Below, one piece after another: positions 54,185 to 64,000 of a DNA stretch of 64,000 bases. This DNA comes from Vanrija pseudolonga (taxonomy: Eukaryota; Basidiomycota; Tremellomycetes; Trichosporonales; Trichosporonaceae). Position 1 is the stretch's first letter; the number at the start of each line of letters is the position of its first letter. The position numbers were made by a program, and so were the translations under genes. The stretch spans positions 1,984,001 to 2,048,000 of the forward strand of contig NC_085850.1 in the NCBI RefSeq assembly GCF_020906515.1. The letters run 5' to 3'. The notes below the pieces were generated by a model, which had not been told where the DNA came from, searched no databases, and saw nothing but the letters and a program-made list of their open reading frames with translations.

Positions 54185-55785
54185 CTACTTGATCGCCTGT
54201 ACCGTGCGCGGCCGCACATCCGCGATGCGCGGGAACCCGCCCATGCCGTCCTCTGCCGGCCGCATCACGAGGTTGCGGGACGCGTACGACAGCTGGCCGA
54301 GCACGAGCCCCTGGTCGATGAGGCTGGACAGCACGCAGATGATGTCTTCGAGCGCGACGCTGCCGTCCTCGAGCTCGCCGGTCCCTTCGAACGCCTGCGC
54401 CGCGGCCGTCGTGAACACCCACGTTGGCGGGCGGTTCTTGGTCGCGTTCGCGTCCGTCTCGTAGTATATCTGCAGGCTGCGGGTTAGCTTCGGCCAGGCG
54501 GCGGCGCACTAACGCTTTGCGGAACAGGTTGCGCCAGACGAGGATCTCGCCCCGCTCGAAGAGTAACAGCCAGATACTCCGCGCGCGCAGCCACTCGCGG
54601 TGCGTGTCCAGCAGCTGGCGCCACGCCGCGACGTTGCCGGTTCTAAAGGCGTCGATCAGGGGCCCGAACGGCTCCTCGAGGTCGTAGTCCTGGAGTACTT
54701 CCAGCGTGGGGAGTTTGCCCAGGAGGAGCGCGACGGGAATGAGGCGGATGAGGATCGCGCTGGCGGGTTAGTCGGGTCACGATCCCTGTACCCACCGGCG
54801 TTGCTGCCACCCGTCCTCGGGGCACGCCTTCCACGCGCGCTCGAGCCAGTCCCTGCTCTGTCTGAAGTCGAGCAGCACGACGCCCAGCCGGCCGCGCCAG
54901 TAATACGACTGCGCGAGCGTGCTCTGCGCCACCATGAACCCGCGCCCGTCGAGCCGGTCCCGCTCGCTCGGCTGGAGCGCGCCAAACGTCTTGGCGAGCT
55001 CCGTCGCCTGCTGGTGCAGCCGGCGCTGGGCGTACTGCCGCCACAGGATGTTGCCGAGCTCCCACACAATGTCGCCCACGCTGTCGTTGCGGTTGAGCTC
55101 GCTGTTCCACTCGGCGGGGTTCATGTGCGCCGCCGACACCTGCAGGCTCTTCTCGACACACTGTCTCGTCGTGTCCTTTATCTGGCGCGACGAGCGCTCG
55201 TCCCTAATCGGCGCGGTCGACAGGGCAGCCGCCTGGAGTCAGCTTCGAGAGAACAACAAGCAGCTCACATTCGCGGACAGCTCGACGAGCCGGTGGCACA
55301 CCTCCACCACGAGCCCGTTGAGGCAGGGGTACGCATAGTCGCCGTTGCCGTCCTGGGTCGAGTAGAGCTTGTGCAGTTCGCTGGCGTCAGGTCAATCCCA
55401 AGTTCATCACCTACACATGCACAGTGACCATGGCGCGGAACTCGGCGTACGTGCCCTCGGCGTCGGTCGCGCCGTAGAAGTCGCGCACGGAGCGGAGGGC
55501 CGCGACGAGGAACGACGCGAGGGCGTCGCGCGCACCGGCGGGCACCATGGATATTTGGGCCTTTAAGGACGCCGTCGAGAGGTCATGGTCTGACACCTGC
55601 GCGTGGTTAGAGGTGGTGCTGAAGAGCGGGAAGCCCGACCGACATACCTGCCCGAGAGCGCCTTGCAGCGGCATGAACCATTGGTGTTCGGGCTGCAGTG
55701 GCAGCGTCTGGACCAGGCTTGGGGATGAGCCCGTCGCGAACGCGACGCCTATTAGGCCTACCAGCTGAGAGACGAGGGCGGCCAT
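54185..55785 (-). CDS. PCI-domain protein, CSN12/Thp1/PCID2-like
   Basis: A 468-residue protein from six exons; the five introns are 34-51 bases and the spliced length is a whole number of codons. The middle contains helical repeats (AEWNSELNRNDSVGDIVWELGNILWRQY, then LLDFRQSRDWLERAWKACPEDGWQQRRAILIRLIPVALLLGKLP), which match the CSN12/Thp1 pattern of a fork-like repeat followed by the LIYLIPVKMLLG segment. The C-terminal PCI winged helix carries ALEDIICVLSSLIDQGLVLGQLSYASRNLVM. Relatives bind Sem1/Dss1 and act in TREX-2 mRNA export (Thp1/PCID2) or associate with the COP9 signalosome (CSN12). Which of the two this is cannot be settled from sequence alone. Confidence 0.85.
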
Positions 55786-56122
55786 CTCAGCGTGGTGGGT
55801 GGGGGTGAGGGGTGAGGGGTGAGGGGTGAGGGGTGAGGGGTGAGGGGTGAGGGGCGAGGGACAAGACACAGAGGCCAAGTGCTGTCCATCACGTCCAGCA
55901 GTGATCTCATTGTCTCTCGTGTTGTGGAGGTCGCTCAGTCTCGACGGAAGCAGAATCCGGTTCAGGCACGCCTCGCCAAATTTCCACAGCCTGTAGTTTG
56001 CTCTATTCTGCAACAATGCATTTTGGGTGGGGGGGCATATTTTGGAGCATCGCTGACATCACGATCTCGTACTATAACACAACTAACATCTCCTGCGGGA
56101 TGCATAGGAGTGAGTAGAAAGC
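55786..56122. other. Short intergenic with tandem TGAGGGG repeat
   Basis: 337 bases between the PCI-protein start and the eEF1B stop on the same strand. It holds the tandem repeat listed separately. Confidence 0.6.
55806..55861. repeat. TGAGGGG tandem repeat (about 7-8 copies)
   Basis: Seven perfect seven-base TGAGGGG units and one CGAGGG variant, 20-76 bases before the PCI-protein ATG. On that gene's strand the unit reads CCCCTCA, probably within the core promoter or 5' leader. Confidence 0.9.
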
Positions 56123-57276
56123 TTAGAGCTTCTGCATGGCGGCAACGTCGGTCGACTGGACGTAGTCCTCGAGCTGGAAGAAAGAGTCAGTTGCCGTTCA
56201 CACACAAGCCGCCGCCACGCCACAACAAACACTCACCTCCTGGATCTCCTCCTCGAGGTCCGAGAGCGAGACCTTGGCGTCCTCGATAACGAGGGTGATC
56301 TGGAGCATCTTGATGCCGTAGCCGACGGGGACGAGCTTGGAGGCACCCCAGACGAGGCCCTCCTTCTCAATGGCACGGACACCAGCCTCAAGCTCCTTCA
56401 TGTCGGTCTCGTCGTCCCAAGGCTTAACCTGGAGGGTGACGACCGACTTGGCGACGGCGAGGGTCTTGCCGGCGGCGATCTTCTCGTCCTCCTTGGCCTT
56501 GCGGGCAGCGTTGTAGGCGGCAACGCGCTCCTGCTTAAGGCGCTCGGCCTCGGCGTCCTCCTCGTCGTCCTCACCGAAGAGGTCGACGTCGTCGTCGTCC
56601 TCCTCCTCAGCGGCGGCGGCGGGGGCGGCGGCGGCAACAGCGGCAACACCCTCGAAGGGGACCTTGCCGGCGGCGAAGGCCGAGGTCTCACCAGCGTGCG
56701 AAGCAATGTGCTTGTACCAGCGGGCGGTGTGGGGGAAGCCGTCGAGACCGCCTAGCAAAAGTGTCAGAGCGCGGCTTTCGGGGGGCTGGTGTTTCACAAC
56801 TACTCACTGAGCTTGACGGTCTCGAAGACGGCGACGTCGGCCGTCGAGGGGGCGTTGCTATGTCGCTGTCAGCGGCGTCCTCTCATTGTTTCTGCCGTGT
56901 CCACGTCCAATGGAAAGAGAGAGGAGAGTGCGATTGGGATCAGATAGTTTGGAAAAGGTTGTATCTTCAATGTAAAGGCGCGGGGTCTTAATCCGCTACC
57001 TCGGAAACACGGACCAAAACAAGGTTCATCATGGTGAGTGGGATGGGGAGGGGGATGAGGGGGATGGGGGATGAGGGGATCAAGGATGATGCGAGGACGT
57101 TGACGGATCGACGGTTGTCAAAGGGCCGTCTCGAGCCGTCGTCGTCGGCGGTGGGGTCCAAGCCAGCCGAGTCGGGCTGGCCTGGCAAACAAACACGTCG
57201 CGCGCTGTTCTTCGACTTACCCGTCAATGTACGAGCGGGTGGAGAGGTGGGCCTCGAGCTGCTTGGCGTCGACCAT
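56123..57276 (-). CDS. EFB1: Translation elongation factor eEF1B beta (EF-1beta)
   Basis: A 223-residue guanine-nucleotide exchange factor that recharges eEF1A with GTP during translation. Four exons, with introns at 56858-57220, 56752-56807 and 56174-56236. The N-terminal [20 protein letters not shown]-type domain is followed by [21 protein letters not shown], an acidic linker ([24 protein letters not shown]) and the catalytic C-terminal domain ([45 protein letters not shown] split as usual). The last residues DVAAMQKL include the conserved lysine needed for nucleotide exchange in yeast EF1Balpha. The first intron is 363 bases, far longer than average here, and carries a C/D-box RNA. Length fits the family (205-225). 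Confidence 0.96.
56935..57037 (-). ncRNA. snR18: Intronic C/D-box snoRNA, U18 (snR18)-like
   Basis: Within intron 1 of the eEF1B gene, on the same strand. The C box TGATGA is at 57026-57031 (extended ATGATGA) and the D box CTGA at 56940-56943, about 90 bases apart. A 14-base guide, TTGGTCCGTGTTTC, complements the conserved large-subunit rRNA sequence GAAACACGGACCAA (57004-57017 as read on the plus strand). A degenerate D' box (CCGA) follows the guide and places the adenine of CAC at the fifth position, matching the A649 site guided by yeast U18, with C650 next to it. A C'-like TGAAGA lies further on. In budding yeast U18 is also encoded in the EFB1 intron. Ends are estimated; a terminal stem was not clear. 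Confidence 0.85.
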
Positions 57277-59039
57277 TTTTGCTAGATGATTAAAAGGTTG
57301 TTGAAAAAGTTGCTGTGAGGAGTGACTTTCTAGAACGTGGGTGGTGGGTGGCCGGGGTGGGTGGTGTCGCGCCAGGCAGGCTGCGAGACGAGGCGAGGCT
57401 CGCACCGCTGGAGGCAGAATTGACTGACAGCCAGCCAGCCAGGGCCAGGCGGAGGCAGTCTGCCTGCCTCGCACACACAGCCAGGCAGCCCGCATCCATC
57501 CTCCTACCATCTGCCTGCCAGCCACCCTGGCAACATCCTGACGCGCACCACGCTGGCTGAAAAAAAGTCAGAGACACGCCCACTGCCCAGGGTGCGGACT
57601 CACGCACAACGCCGCAGTGTGGCAACCCAGACTCAGCGAGTCACGTGATTAATCGAGATCTCTCTCGTCGGCCGGAGCCGGGATATCGGCGTGAGCGCCG
57701 TGGGATTCCATGTCCATCAAGCTTCACGGTGCTCGTTGGGACAGACTGCTGTACTGCTGGGACCCCCACAAGTCTTGGCTTGCCAGGTAGTGGTGGCTTT
57801 ATGGCTTCGGCTCCCCCACAGCCACATGATAGGTCGCGCGACCTGGGGCTGTTGTTGCTGATGGTATTGTTATTGTTGTTGTTGTGGTGCTCGACGCATC
57901 GAGCTAGGCGAAATGTGCAAAGCGGCGCGTCGCAACCACCGTGACGCGACGACAACACATTGCGCGATTCGAGGCAAAGCCGTGGCGGTGGGTTGGGCGA
58001 TTGAACTGTGCGCGCAGGCGTGTGGACGAGATCTGGCCAGGTCCATGGCAGTGTGCAGTGTGCCAGCATTGTCAGCGTGCGTGCCAGGGCAGCACGAGTG
58101 GTTCCAATGTTGGGGCCACGAGTGGGCCGGCGCCGCCCGCCCGCCGCGATACACCGCCGCCGCCGCGCCTCGCCGCTCGGGCCGCCGGCCGAATCGCCCC
58201 TCGTCTTACCGGCAGCCTCGACATGAATGAGCAAGCAAGCACAACAATGGGTCGCCGAGGGGGCGCAGCGCACACGACGCGGTCACCGGCGGGCGGCGTT
58301 GCGATTGCGGCTGCATGCATGCATGCCTTGCTGCTTGCTCTCTTGCATACCTCTGTGCGCTTAGCTGTGCAGTGTGCATTCCTCCTTGGAGCCCGCAGGC
58401 GACCGCGCAGTCACTCGACAACAACACCCTGGACGTCCCCACTTGGCACTTTACCTCGGCGCTCGCTGTCTGCGTTCGCAGGGAACTTTGCATCGTCGTC
58501 GTGGGTTGTTGTCGCTTCGACTCTTTGTTCCTCTTCACATCCTCTCAGAGATCACACTTGCACGTTTCCCATCTCGTCATTTGTTGCATTCCAGCGTAAC
58601 GCTCCTTCCAAAAGCACCACCAGCCAGCCAGGCGGCGGCACAACGCCACGCAATCTACCAGCCAGTGTGCCGCGTCCACTATTATTGTTCAAACACCTGG
58701 CGCCTTTGCCTCACGCGACTCCTCTCTCGTCTCTCTCAACTCTACTCCACTACAGCTCCAACTTGCTCCGCGTGCTCCACAGACGACATCACAAGGTCCA
58801 GTTTAGCATTTCGGTAACAGTCGGTACAGTGCTCGTTTGCGTCTCTCGATTGGGCCTGGTACGTCATTTGGCCGCACGAGGTCACACTCTCCCTCGCTCG
58901 CTCGCTCGTCCCCCGCACGCACGCCGCCGGGGCATCCGGAGCTGCGGCGGTGTAGCTCGCCGCACCCACCCACACCCACCCAGCCACTGTTATTGTGCAC
59001 CCTCGGTGGCCGCCCCCCCTCTTCCGGCCCCTCGTCACA
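57277..59039. other. Divergent promoter region (eEF1B / BTB protein)
   Basis: 1.76 kb between divergent start codons. It contains GCCAGCCA-type repeats (57425-57535), a TTGTTATTG run (57850-57885) and a pyrimidine-rich leader before the BTB gene. A long open frame on the plus strand (57941-59230) has no domain, shifts composition repeatedly and runs into the true gene out of frame, so I left it out. Confidence 0.55.
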
Positions 59040-62000
59040 ATGTCCCATACTCCAATCTCGCGCTCTTCCACCCCATCGCGGCTTCACAACCGAGCGTCAT
59101 CAGCAAACATCAAGCCCAAAGTGCTGCCATTCCCCGATCTGGGGTCACGAACGAGCTTCAGTATGAGCAGAGAGCCAAGCAGGGCAACATCGCCCATCGG
59201 ATCACCTGGCTTGGCCTCTTCAAGCAATAATAGCACAGCAAACAATAGCAGCATTGCCATCGCATCACAAGGTCATTATTTGGCCTCCTCACCATCATCC
59301 CTCAACGTTACTTATGCAGACGGCACAACCTCGCCACCAGCATCCTCGTCGCGTCTAGCGCAATCAGCATCGCCCACAAACGCATCACCACTAGCGCTCG
59401 CTACTCCCCGTCCCCTGCGGCCAAGAGCAGCGACAACCTCGGCTCAGGGGTCCACACTCGCCCACCTGCTCAGCAGAAACGATAGCTTCCCCGGCCCTTC
59501 GTCTAGGCCGAGCACGCCAGCTGCAGCGATGGCGACAACAGCCGTCGCACCTGTTGTCGCCGTCTCACATACCGCCGCCTCCGCCGCCGCTGGTAGCAGT
59601 ACTGGTCTGACGGGCATCCTCATCTCAAGTTCCCCCGAGCGGTCGGCACCGCCCAACCCACCACCACCACGCGACCCCTCGCCTCCTCGTGCGACACCAC
59701 GCGAGACACCACGGCCAGCCCCGCCCATGCCAACCAAGAAGCAGTCCAACCCACCCAACCCCTTACCCGCATCTATTGCTGTCACGCCGCCTCCTCCGCC
59801 CGGCACTCTTGTCGAGCACCTGCATCGCTCGTTTAAGAGCGGTGCCTGTGCCGATGTGCGACTCTGGGTCAGGAAATGGGGCGTCGGCTGGCATGTACAC
59901 AAGATGGTGCTGGTGCAGGCAGGTGCGTATCACAAGTGGCGGTGAGGGGACCGTGCTAATTATCAATAGGCTTCTTCCACTCATTGTTCATGGGTGCATT
60001 CTCGGAGAATGCTCCTGCATCGTTCAAAGCAAAAGGCAAGGCCGAGGCTACGTTAAAGCCGAGCCTGGACGACGACGACTGGGCTGGCGAGGACATTGAG
60101 CTTACCTTTGACGACCCGAACATCACGCGCGCGGCCTTCGAGTGAGTCAGAAGCTGAGGCGTGTCGACTAATGTGCGTAGGATCTGCCTCTCAAGGCTGT
60201 ACTCGCCCTATCCGCTGCTTCACTTCCCGCTGTCGCTTCTGCCGACAGCCGCCCAGCCCCTCACCCCCTCGTACCCTCCGACGACCGAGTTCCCGTCCCT
60301 TCAGAGCGCATACCACAGCATGGCCCAGAACAATCACCTCGTTTCGCCGCGTCTGCTTCTTTCGCTCCTCGCGACGGCGACTTACCTTGGGCAGCAGTAC
60401 TTGCTTCGCGAGGTGCTGGCTATTGTCCTGCGAACCGTCGGGCCGGCCACAGTTGGCCGTTATCTCAGCTTTGCTGTCGGCAATGGCGTCGGCGACGAGG
60501 AATGGGCCGGACAGGACGATGAGGGTGCCTACGGTCTCGAGACGATTGCGCGCACGTTATCCTCTGGCTTCACCGCCCACGCCGAGAGCGACGAATGGGT
60601 CAGTGAGAGTGACGAAGGCGACCTCCCCGATCTCCCTGGCGCACCGGCTGGCCACCGCATGTCCACCGACTCCAACGTCGACGATGTCGTCGCCAAGGTC
60701 TCGGACGTGTCGGTTTCGCGCTCGGCGTCGGTTCGCTCCAGCAGCACGCTCCGACCTGGTGGCAGCAGTGTCCTGGTTCAAGTCGAGGAGGAAGGCGACG
60801 CCCACGAGCCTCCCCTGCCCCACTTCTACGGCTTCGTCTCCAACAAGCTTGGCGAGGCGTGCGTGTGTTGGTTGTCCCGATGGGGTCTGGACACGCTCAA
60901 CATCGAGGCTTCTCTTCCGGAGACCATGTCAGACGCGGATCCCGACACTCCACCTGTGTGGGGCCAAGGCGGCATTCCTGCCAACTTTGTGGCGGCGCTC
61001 TTGTCGTCCGACGCCTTGTTCGTGCCGAATGAGATGGAACGATACCGCATGGCACGACAAGTCCTTGATTTGCGTCGCGCAGGCTGGACGGCGTACGCCG
61101 AGGAGCAGCCCGACTCGTCCAACGTCTCAGAAGCCGACAGCATCGAAGGCTGGGAGGAGGACGAGCGCGAGCTGGCCAAGGTCTTTGCCGAGGGCATTTA
61201 CTACAGCCACATGGTGAGTCTAATGGGCTGGATGCGAGCTGACGACTAGACGTTTGACGACCTCTCCTCCATCTCGAGCGACGTCGACCCGACCACCGCC
61301 CTGCCGTACGCGCCGCTCTCGGTTCTTCAGGCGGCTCACTGGTCTGCGGCGGACCTCAAGAGTCGTGTGCTGAACGAGAAGGTGCCTGCTTCGGTGCTCG
61401 AGGGGGAGCTCGGCCTCACGCAGTCGACATCCGAACTCTGCGCTGTCTACGCTCGTCGCCGTGGATCGCGTCGCGCAGGCAGCCCGTACGATTCAGGCAT
61501 GCGGAGCAGCATCTCCTTCTCGTCGCTGTCGCTCGGCGCAAACCGCAACAGCGCAGGCCCGGCATTCCACCCCGTTCCCTCGGACGACACTCATCGTATT
61601 GGCGCTGGCGGCCTCTTATTCTTCGACTCCAAGGTCGCCGCGTCTGCTCCGCTGCCTGGGATCCCTGGCCTTCCCGACCACGGACCAGAGTGGGGCGACG
61701 ACACAGCCACCAAGGGCAAGTCCCGCCCACCGCCTCAGAACGAGAGCAGCTTCTTTGGTGTCATCCGTGGCGCGAAGACTGGCCCCGAGATCGAGGACAA
61801 GTTCCGCGAGGACGGCGGTCTGCTCGTGCCTCTGCCCGGTATGGACAAGACCAAAGAGGACAAGTGGTCCAAGATGGAGCCCTTCCGGTGAGTCTGGCGT
61901 GCGAGTGCACCAGGGTAGGGCTAACCCGCTTCAGCTTCTCTGTCGAGTTCTGGGGAGTCGACAAGCTGGCCGAGAAGGAGAGGCTGTACTCCCAGACCCA

Positions 62001-62788
62001 CTTCTACGCTGGCAGCTACTTCAACGTGTAAGTCACCTCGGATGCAAGTAACACACGCTCACCTTGTAGCTACGTCTCCACCATCCGCAAGAAGGACAAG
62101 GGTGTACAACTGGGCATCTACTTGCACCGCCAGGTGAGTAACAATCGTGCTGGGCTAGGGCCCCGCTGACCATTATATCAGTCGCCAACCGAGCCATTCC
62201 CGGTCGTGTCCACGTCACCGGTCGGGGTCACCAACTCTACTGGCGCGACTGGTGTCACATTTCATTCGTCTGACGCGCACTCTACCGGCATCAACTCGGC
62301 CGGCACGTCTCCAGACGAGCCAAGCGCGGCTAACCCCATGGCGTCGACGCTGTCCCTCGTCCCGCCCCAAATGGCGAGCGTCTACCGCACCATGTCGATC
62401 TCGCCCCCGCAACTAGGGTCACCTCCGGCCCACCACGACTCGCTTTCCGACGGCGAGGTCCGGACCCAGGCGTCCGGCGGCTATCTCGACCCGAGGAGAG
62501 TCACCAAGGTAAGCACATGACATACGATCAACGCTCACACGACAGGCATACTTCTCCATCTCGTGCGCCTCGGCGCTTGGTACCGCTCTTGTTCGGTTCT
62601 CGTCCGCACCGGACAGCTTTGCCCTCTCCCAGTCTTGGGGCTGGAAGTCGTCGGCCCTCCGCTCGGAGGAGTACCTCTCTGTCCCTGTTCCAGCGGACAA
62701 GGAGGGAGGGGAGAGCACACTCGGCTGGGTCGGCGAGAGCCCCGAGGGCGGCAGCCTCAGAGCCACTGTTGTTGTTGGCATCATTTAA
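59040..62788 (+). CDS. BTB/POZ-domain protein, low-complexity N-terminus
   Basis: A 1150-residue protein from eight exons, with introns at 59923-59969, 60142-60180, 61214-61249, 61888-61934, 62028-62069, 62134-62181 and 62509-62545. The N-terminal 260 residues are Ser/Thr/Pro/Ala-rich and disordered. The BTB fold starts at TLVEHLHRSFKSGACADVRL and WHVHKMVLVQAGFFHSLF, is interrupted by a charged Asp/Glu insert, and continues with DDPNITRAAFEICLSRLYS, the typical BTB end. QYLLREVLAIVLRTVG resembles a BACK-type helix. The later half has EPFRFSVEFWGVDKLAEKERLYSQTHFYAGSYFNVYVSTIRKKDKGVQLGIYLHRQ, a beta-rich MATH/TRAF-like or germ-cell-less-like segment that is conserved in related fungal BTB proteins. 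A Cullin-3 adaptor or scaffolding role is possible but not shown. Confidence 0.85.
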
Positions 62789-63490
62789 AACGCACTCAAG
62801 CTTGTTCGGATTCACGAAAGCTGTTGTACGCGAGCACACGCATATACATTGGGACATTGGGGTCTCGAGGTTTAGGATTGTACATGTAGGCTGACTATGC
62901 AGCACCTCTACTCTGCACCAGTGTCGAGGAAGGCGAGGAAGGCGAGTGGGGAATGGACGAGGTGGGCCGTGCGCACGGGCCCTCTGGAATCGGCGTCGCG
63001 ACACCCATCCCCGGCATGATTTCTTTCCCCTCGTCTCTCTTCTCATCTCTCATCCACTCACTCACTCACCAACTCACTCTCACCTCACTCGTACTCCATA
63101 ATCGCTCTCACACCCCCTAACTACCTACCTCACCTCTTAACCTCTGTAGTCTCCTAACCTCCTGACGCTACAAGGAACCCTAGCCAGCAGTTCATACTCA
63201 CTCCTCCTCACCCATACCTCTACCTCTCACACCCACACCCACCCATAACAAGTCACAAGGTAAGCCAGCCCCGTCCGCCCCACCCTCCCATCCTCTCTTT
63301 CTCGTTCGTAGCCGAGAGCTCGAGCTCGCTCGCTGCCGTCGCCCCACTCTCTCCCTCCTCTCCCCCAGTCCTCGCCACCTTCCCCGCCGACCTCGTCACA
63401 GCTCCTTCCCCGCCGCCTCTCACCTTCTCCGCGAACACACCACCTCACCTTCCTCCGCTCCCCCTTCCCTCCCGCTCACTCACCACACAG
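62789..63490. other. Promoter and leader of the last gene
   Basis: 700 bases, with a strong CTCACTCACC-type pyrimidine tract (about 63045-63260). A likely 5' UTR intron runs from GTAAGC at 63260 to CAG at 63490, ending exactly at the next ATG. Confidence 0.5.
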
Positions 63491-64000
63491 ATGTCTAACA
63501 ACCCGCCGTACCCATACCGCGACCAAGGGCCACCCCAAGGCCATGTGAGCAGCTGTTGAAAAACTAACCGATGAAGCTGACACCGCAGCCGAGGGACCAG
63601 GGCCCTCCGCAAGGCTACCAGCCCACCCAAGGATGGGGCGACCGGCGCGGTCCCCCTCGTCCCGAGCAAGGCCAGCGCTACCCCCCGCACCAGCAGGGGC
63701 AAGAGCAGTACGGCCCCACCGGCGGTGGCGACTTCTCTTCCCCCATGCGCGAGCCGTATGGCCCCCGTGGCGACGGGGGAGGCTTCAGGCAGCCGTACCG
63801 CGGCGCGCCGCCTCCGCCGTCGTCGTACGGCCCGCAGAGGGAGCTCACGCGCTGGAGTGAGGCGCTGCCGCAGGGCGAGCCGCTCGAGCCGCGTCGTGGC
63901 TACCCCCCGCCTCCGGCCGAGCGCCAGCCATACAGCCCCCACCAGCCGTTCACTTCCCCACCCCCGCCCCAGTCCCAGCCCTCGCAGCCCCCATCCCTCC
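63491..64000 (+). CDS. Pro/Gln/Gly-rich protein, N-terminal part (leaves window)
   Basis: Exon 1 (63491-63544) encodes MSNNPPYPYRDQGPPQGH; intron 63545-63588 has a GTGAGC donor and CCGCAG acceptor; exon 2 is open to the window end. The visible 155 residues are low complexity: PRDQGPPQGYQPTQGWGDRRGPPRPEQG, a GGGDFSSPMREPYGPRGDGGG patch and Pro-rich SPHQPFTSPPPPQSQ-type sequence. This could be the disordered N-terminus of a transcription factor or an RNA-binding protein. No domain is visible inside the window, so no function is assigned. Confidence 0.75.

Noticed and set aside
57941-59230. 429-codon plus-strand open frame upstream of the BTB gene
   Set aside because: It has no domain, its composition changes repeatedly, it covers pyrimidine-rich promoter and leader DNA, and it enters the BTB coding region in a different frame. 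GC-rich sequence easily gives long chance frames.

Overview
The window is nuclear DNA of a GC-rich basidiomycete yeast. Short canonical introns (mostly 34-65 bases, GTGAGT-type donors), intron-bearing tRNAs, a capsule-type GT90 glycosyltransferase, a Dicer and Zn2Cys6 regulators point to Tremellomycetes, most likely Trichosporonales. That placement is inferred from gene content and gene structure, not from an alignment. I see no intact transposon, retroelement, plasmid, CRISPR or prophage sequence.

Layout. 1-13 kb, all on the minus strand: a small secreted ricin-B-type lectin, a ferric-reductase-like membrane flavocytochrome, an SQS1-like R3H/G-patch splicing factor and a Zn2Cys6 transcription factor. 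13.9-24.7 kb: a ketopantoate-reductase-family enzyme (+), a polytopic membrane protein faintly like Alg6/Alg8 (+), the chaperonin subunit CCT8 (-) and a GT90/CAP10-domain glycosyltransferase (+). 25-34 kb is gene-poor: three intron-bearing tRNA genes, two related small secreted Cys/Pro/Gly-rich proteins, and hairpin-forming intergenic DNA. 34-46 kb: a mitochondrial-type unknown protein (-), tRNA-Leu(CAA) (-), a Dicer with no helicase (+), a GMC oxidoreductase (-) and a mitochondrial DnaJ, MDJ1 (+). 46-54 kb: a second Zn2Cys6 factor (-), divergent from a DHA2-type drug/H+ antiporter (+). 54-64 kb: a CSN12/Thp1-like PCI protein (-), eEF1B beta (-) with a U18-like C/D snoRNA in its first intron, a BTB protein (+), and the start of a Pro/Gln-rich gene that leaves the window (+).

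How the parts relate. Most genes are unconnected housekeeping or niche functions. The likely functional couplings are the divergent regulator/efflux pair near 50 kb and the eEF1B/snoRNA host pair. The most unusual items are the helicase-less Dicer with all RNase III catalytic residues kept, the U18 snoRNA in the same host gene as in budding yeast, and the paired secreted paralogues. Splice junctions were worked out by hand from GT/AG sites and reading frame. For every multi-exon gene except the second Zn2Cys6 gene and the gene cut by the window edge, the spliced length is a whole number of codons.
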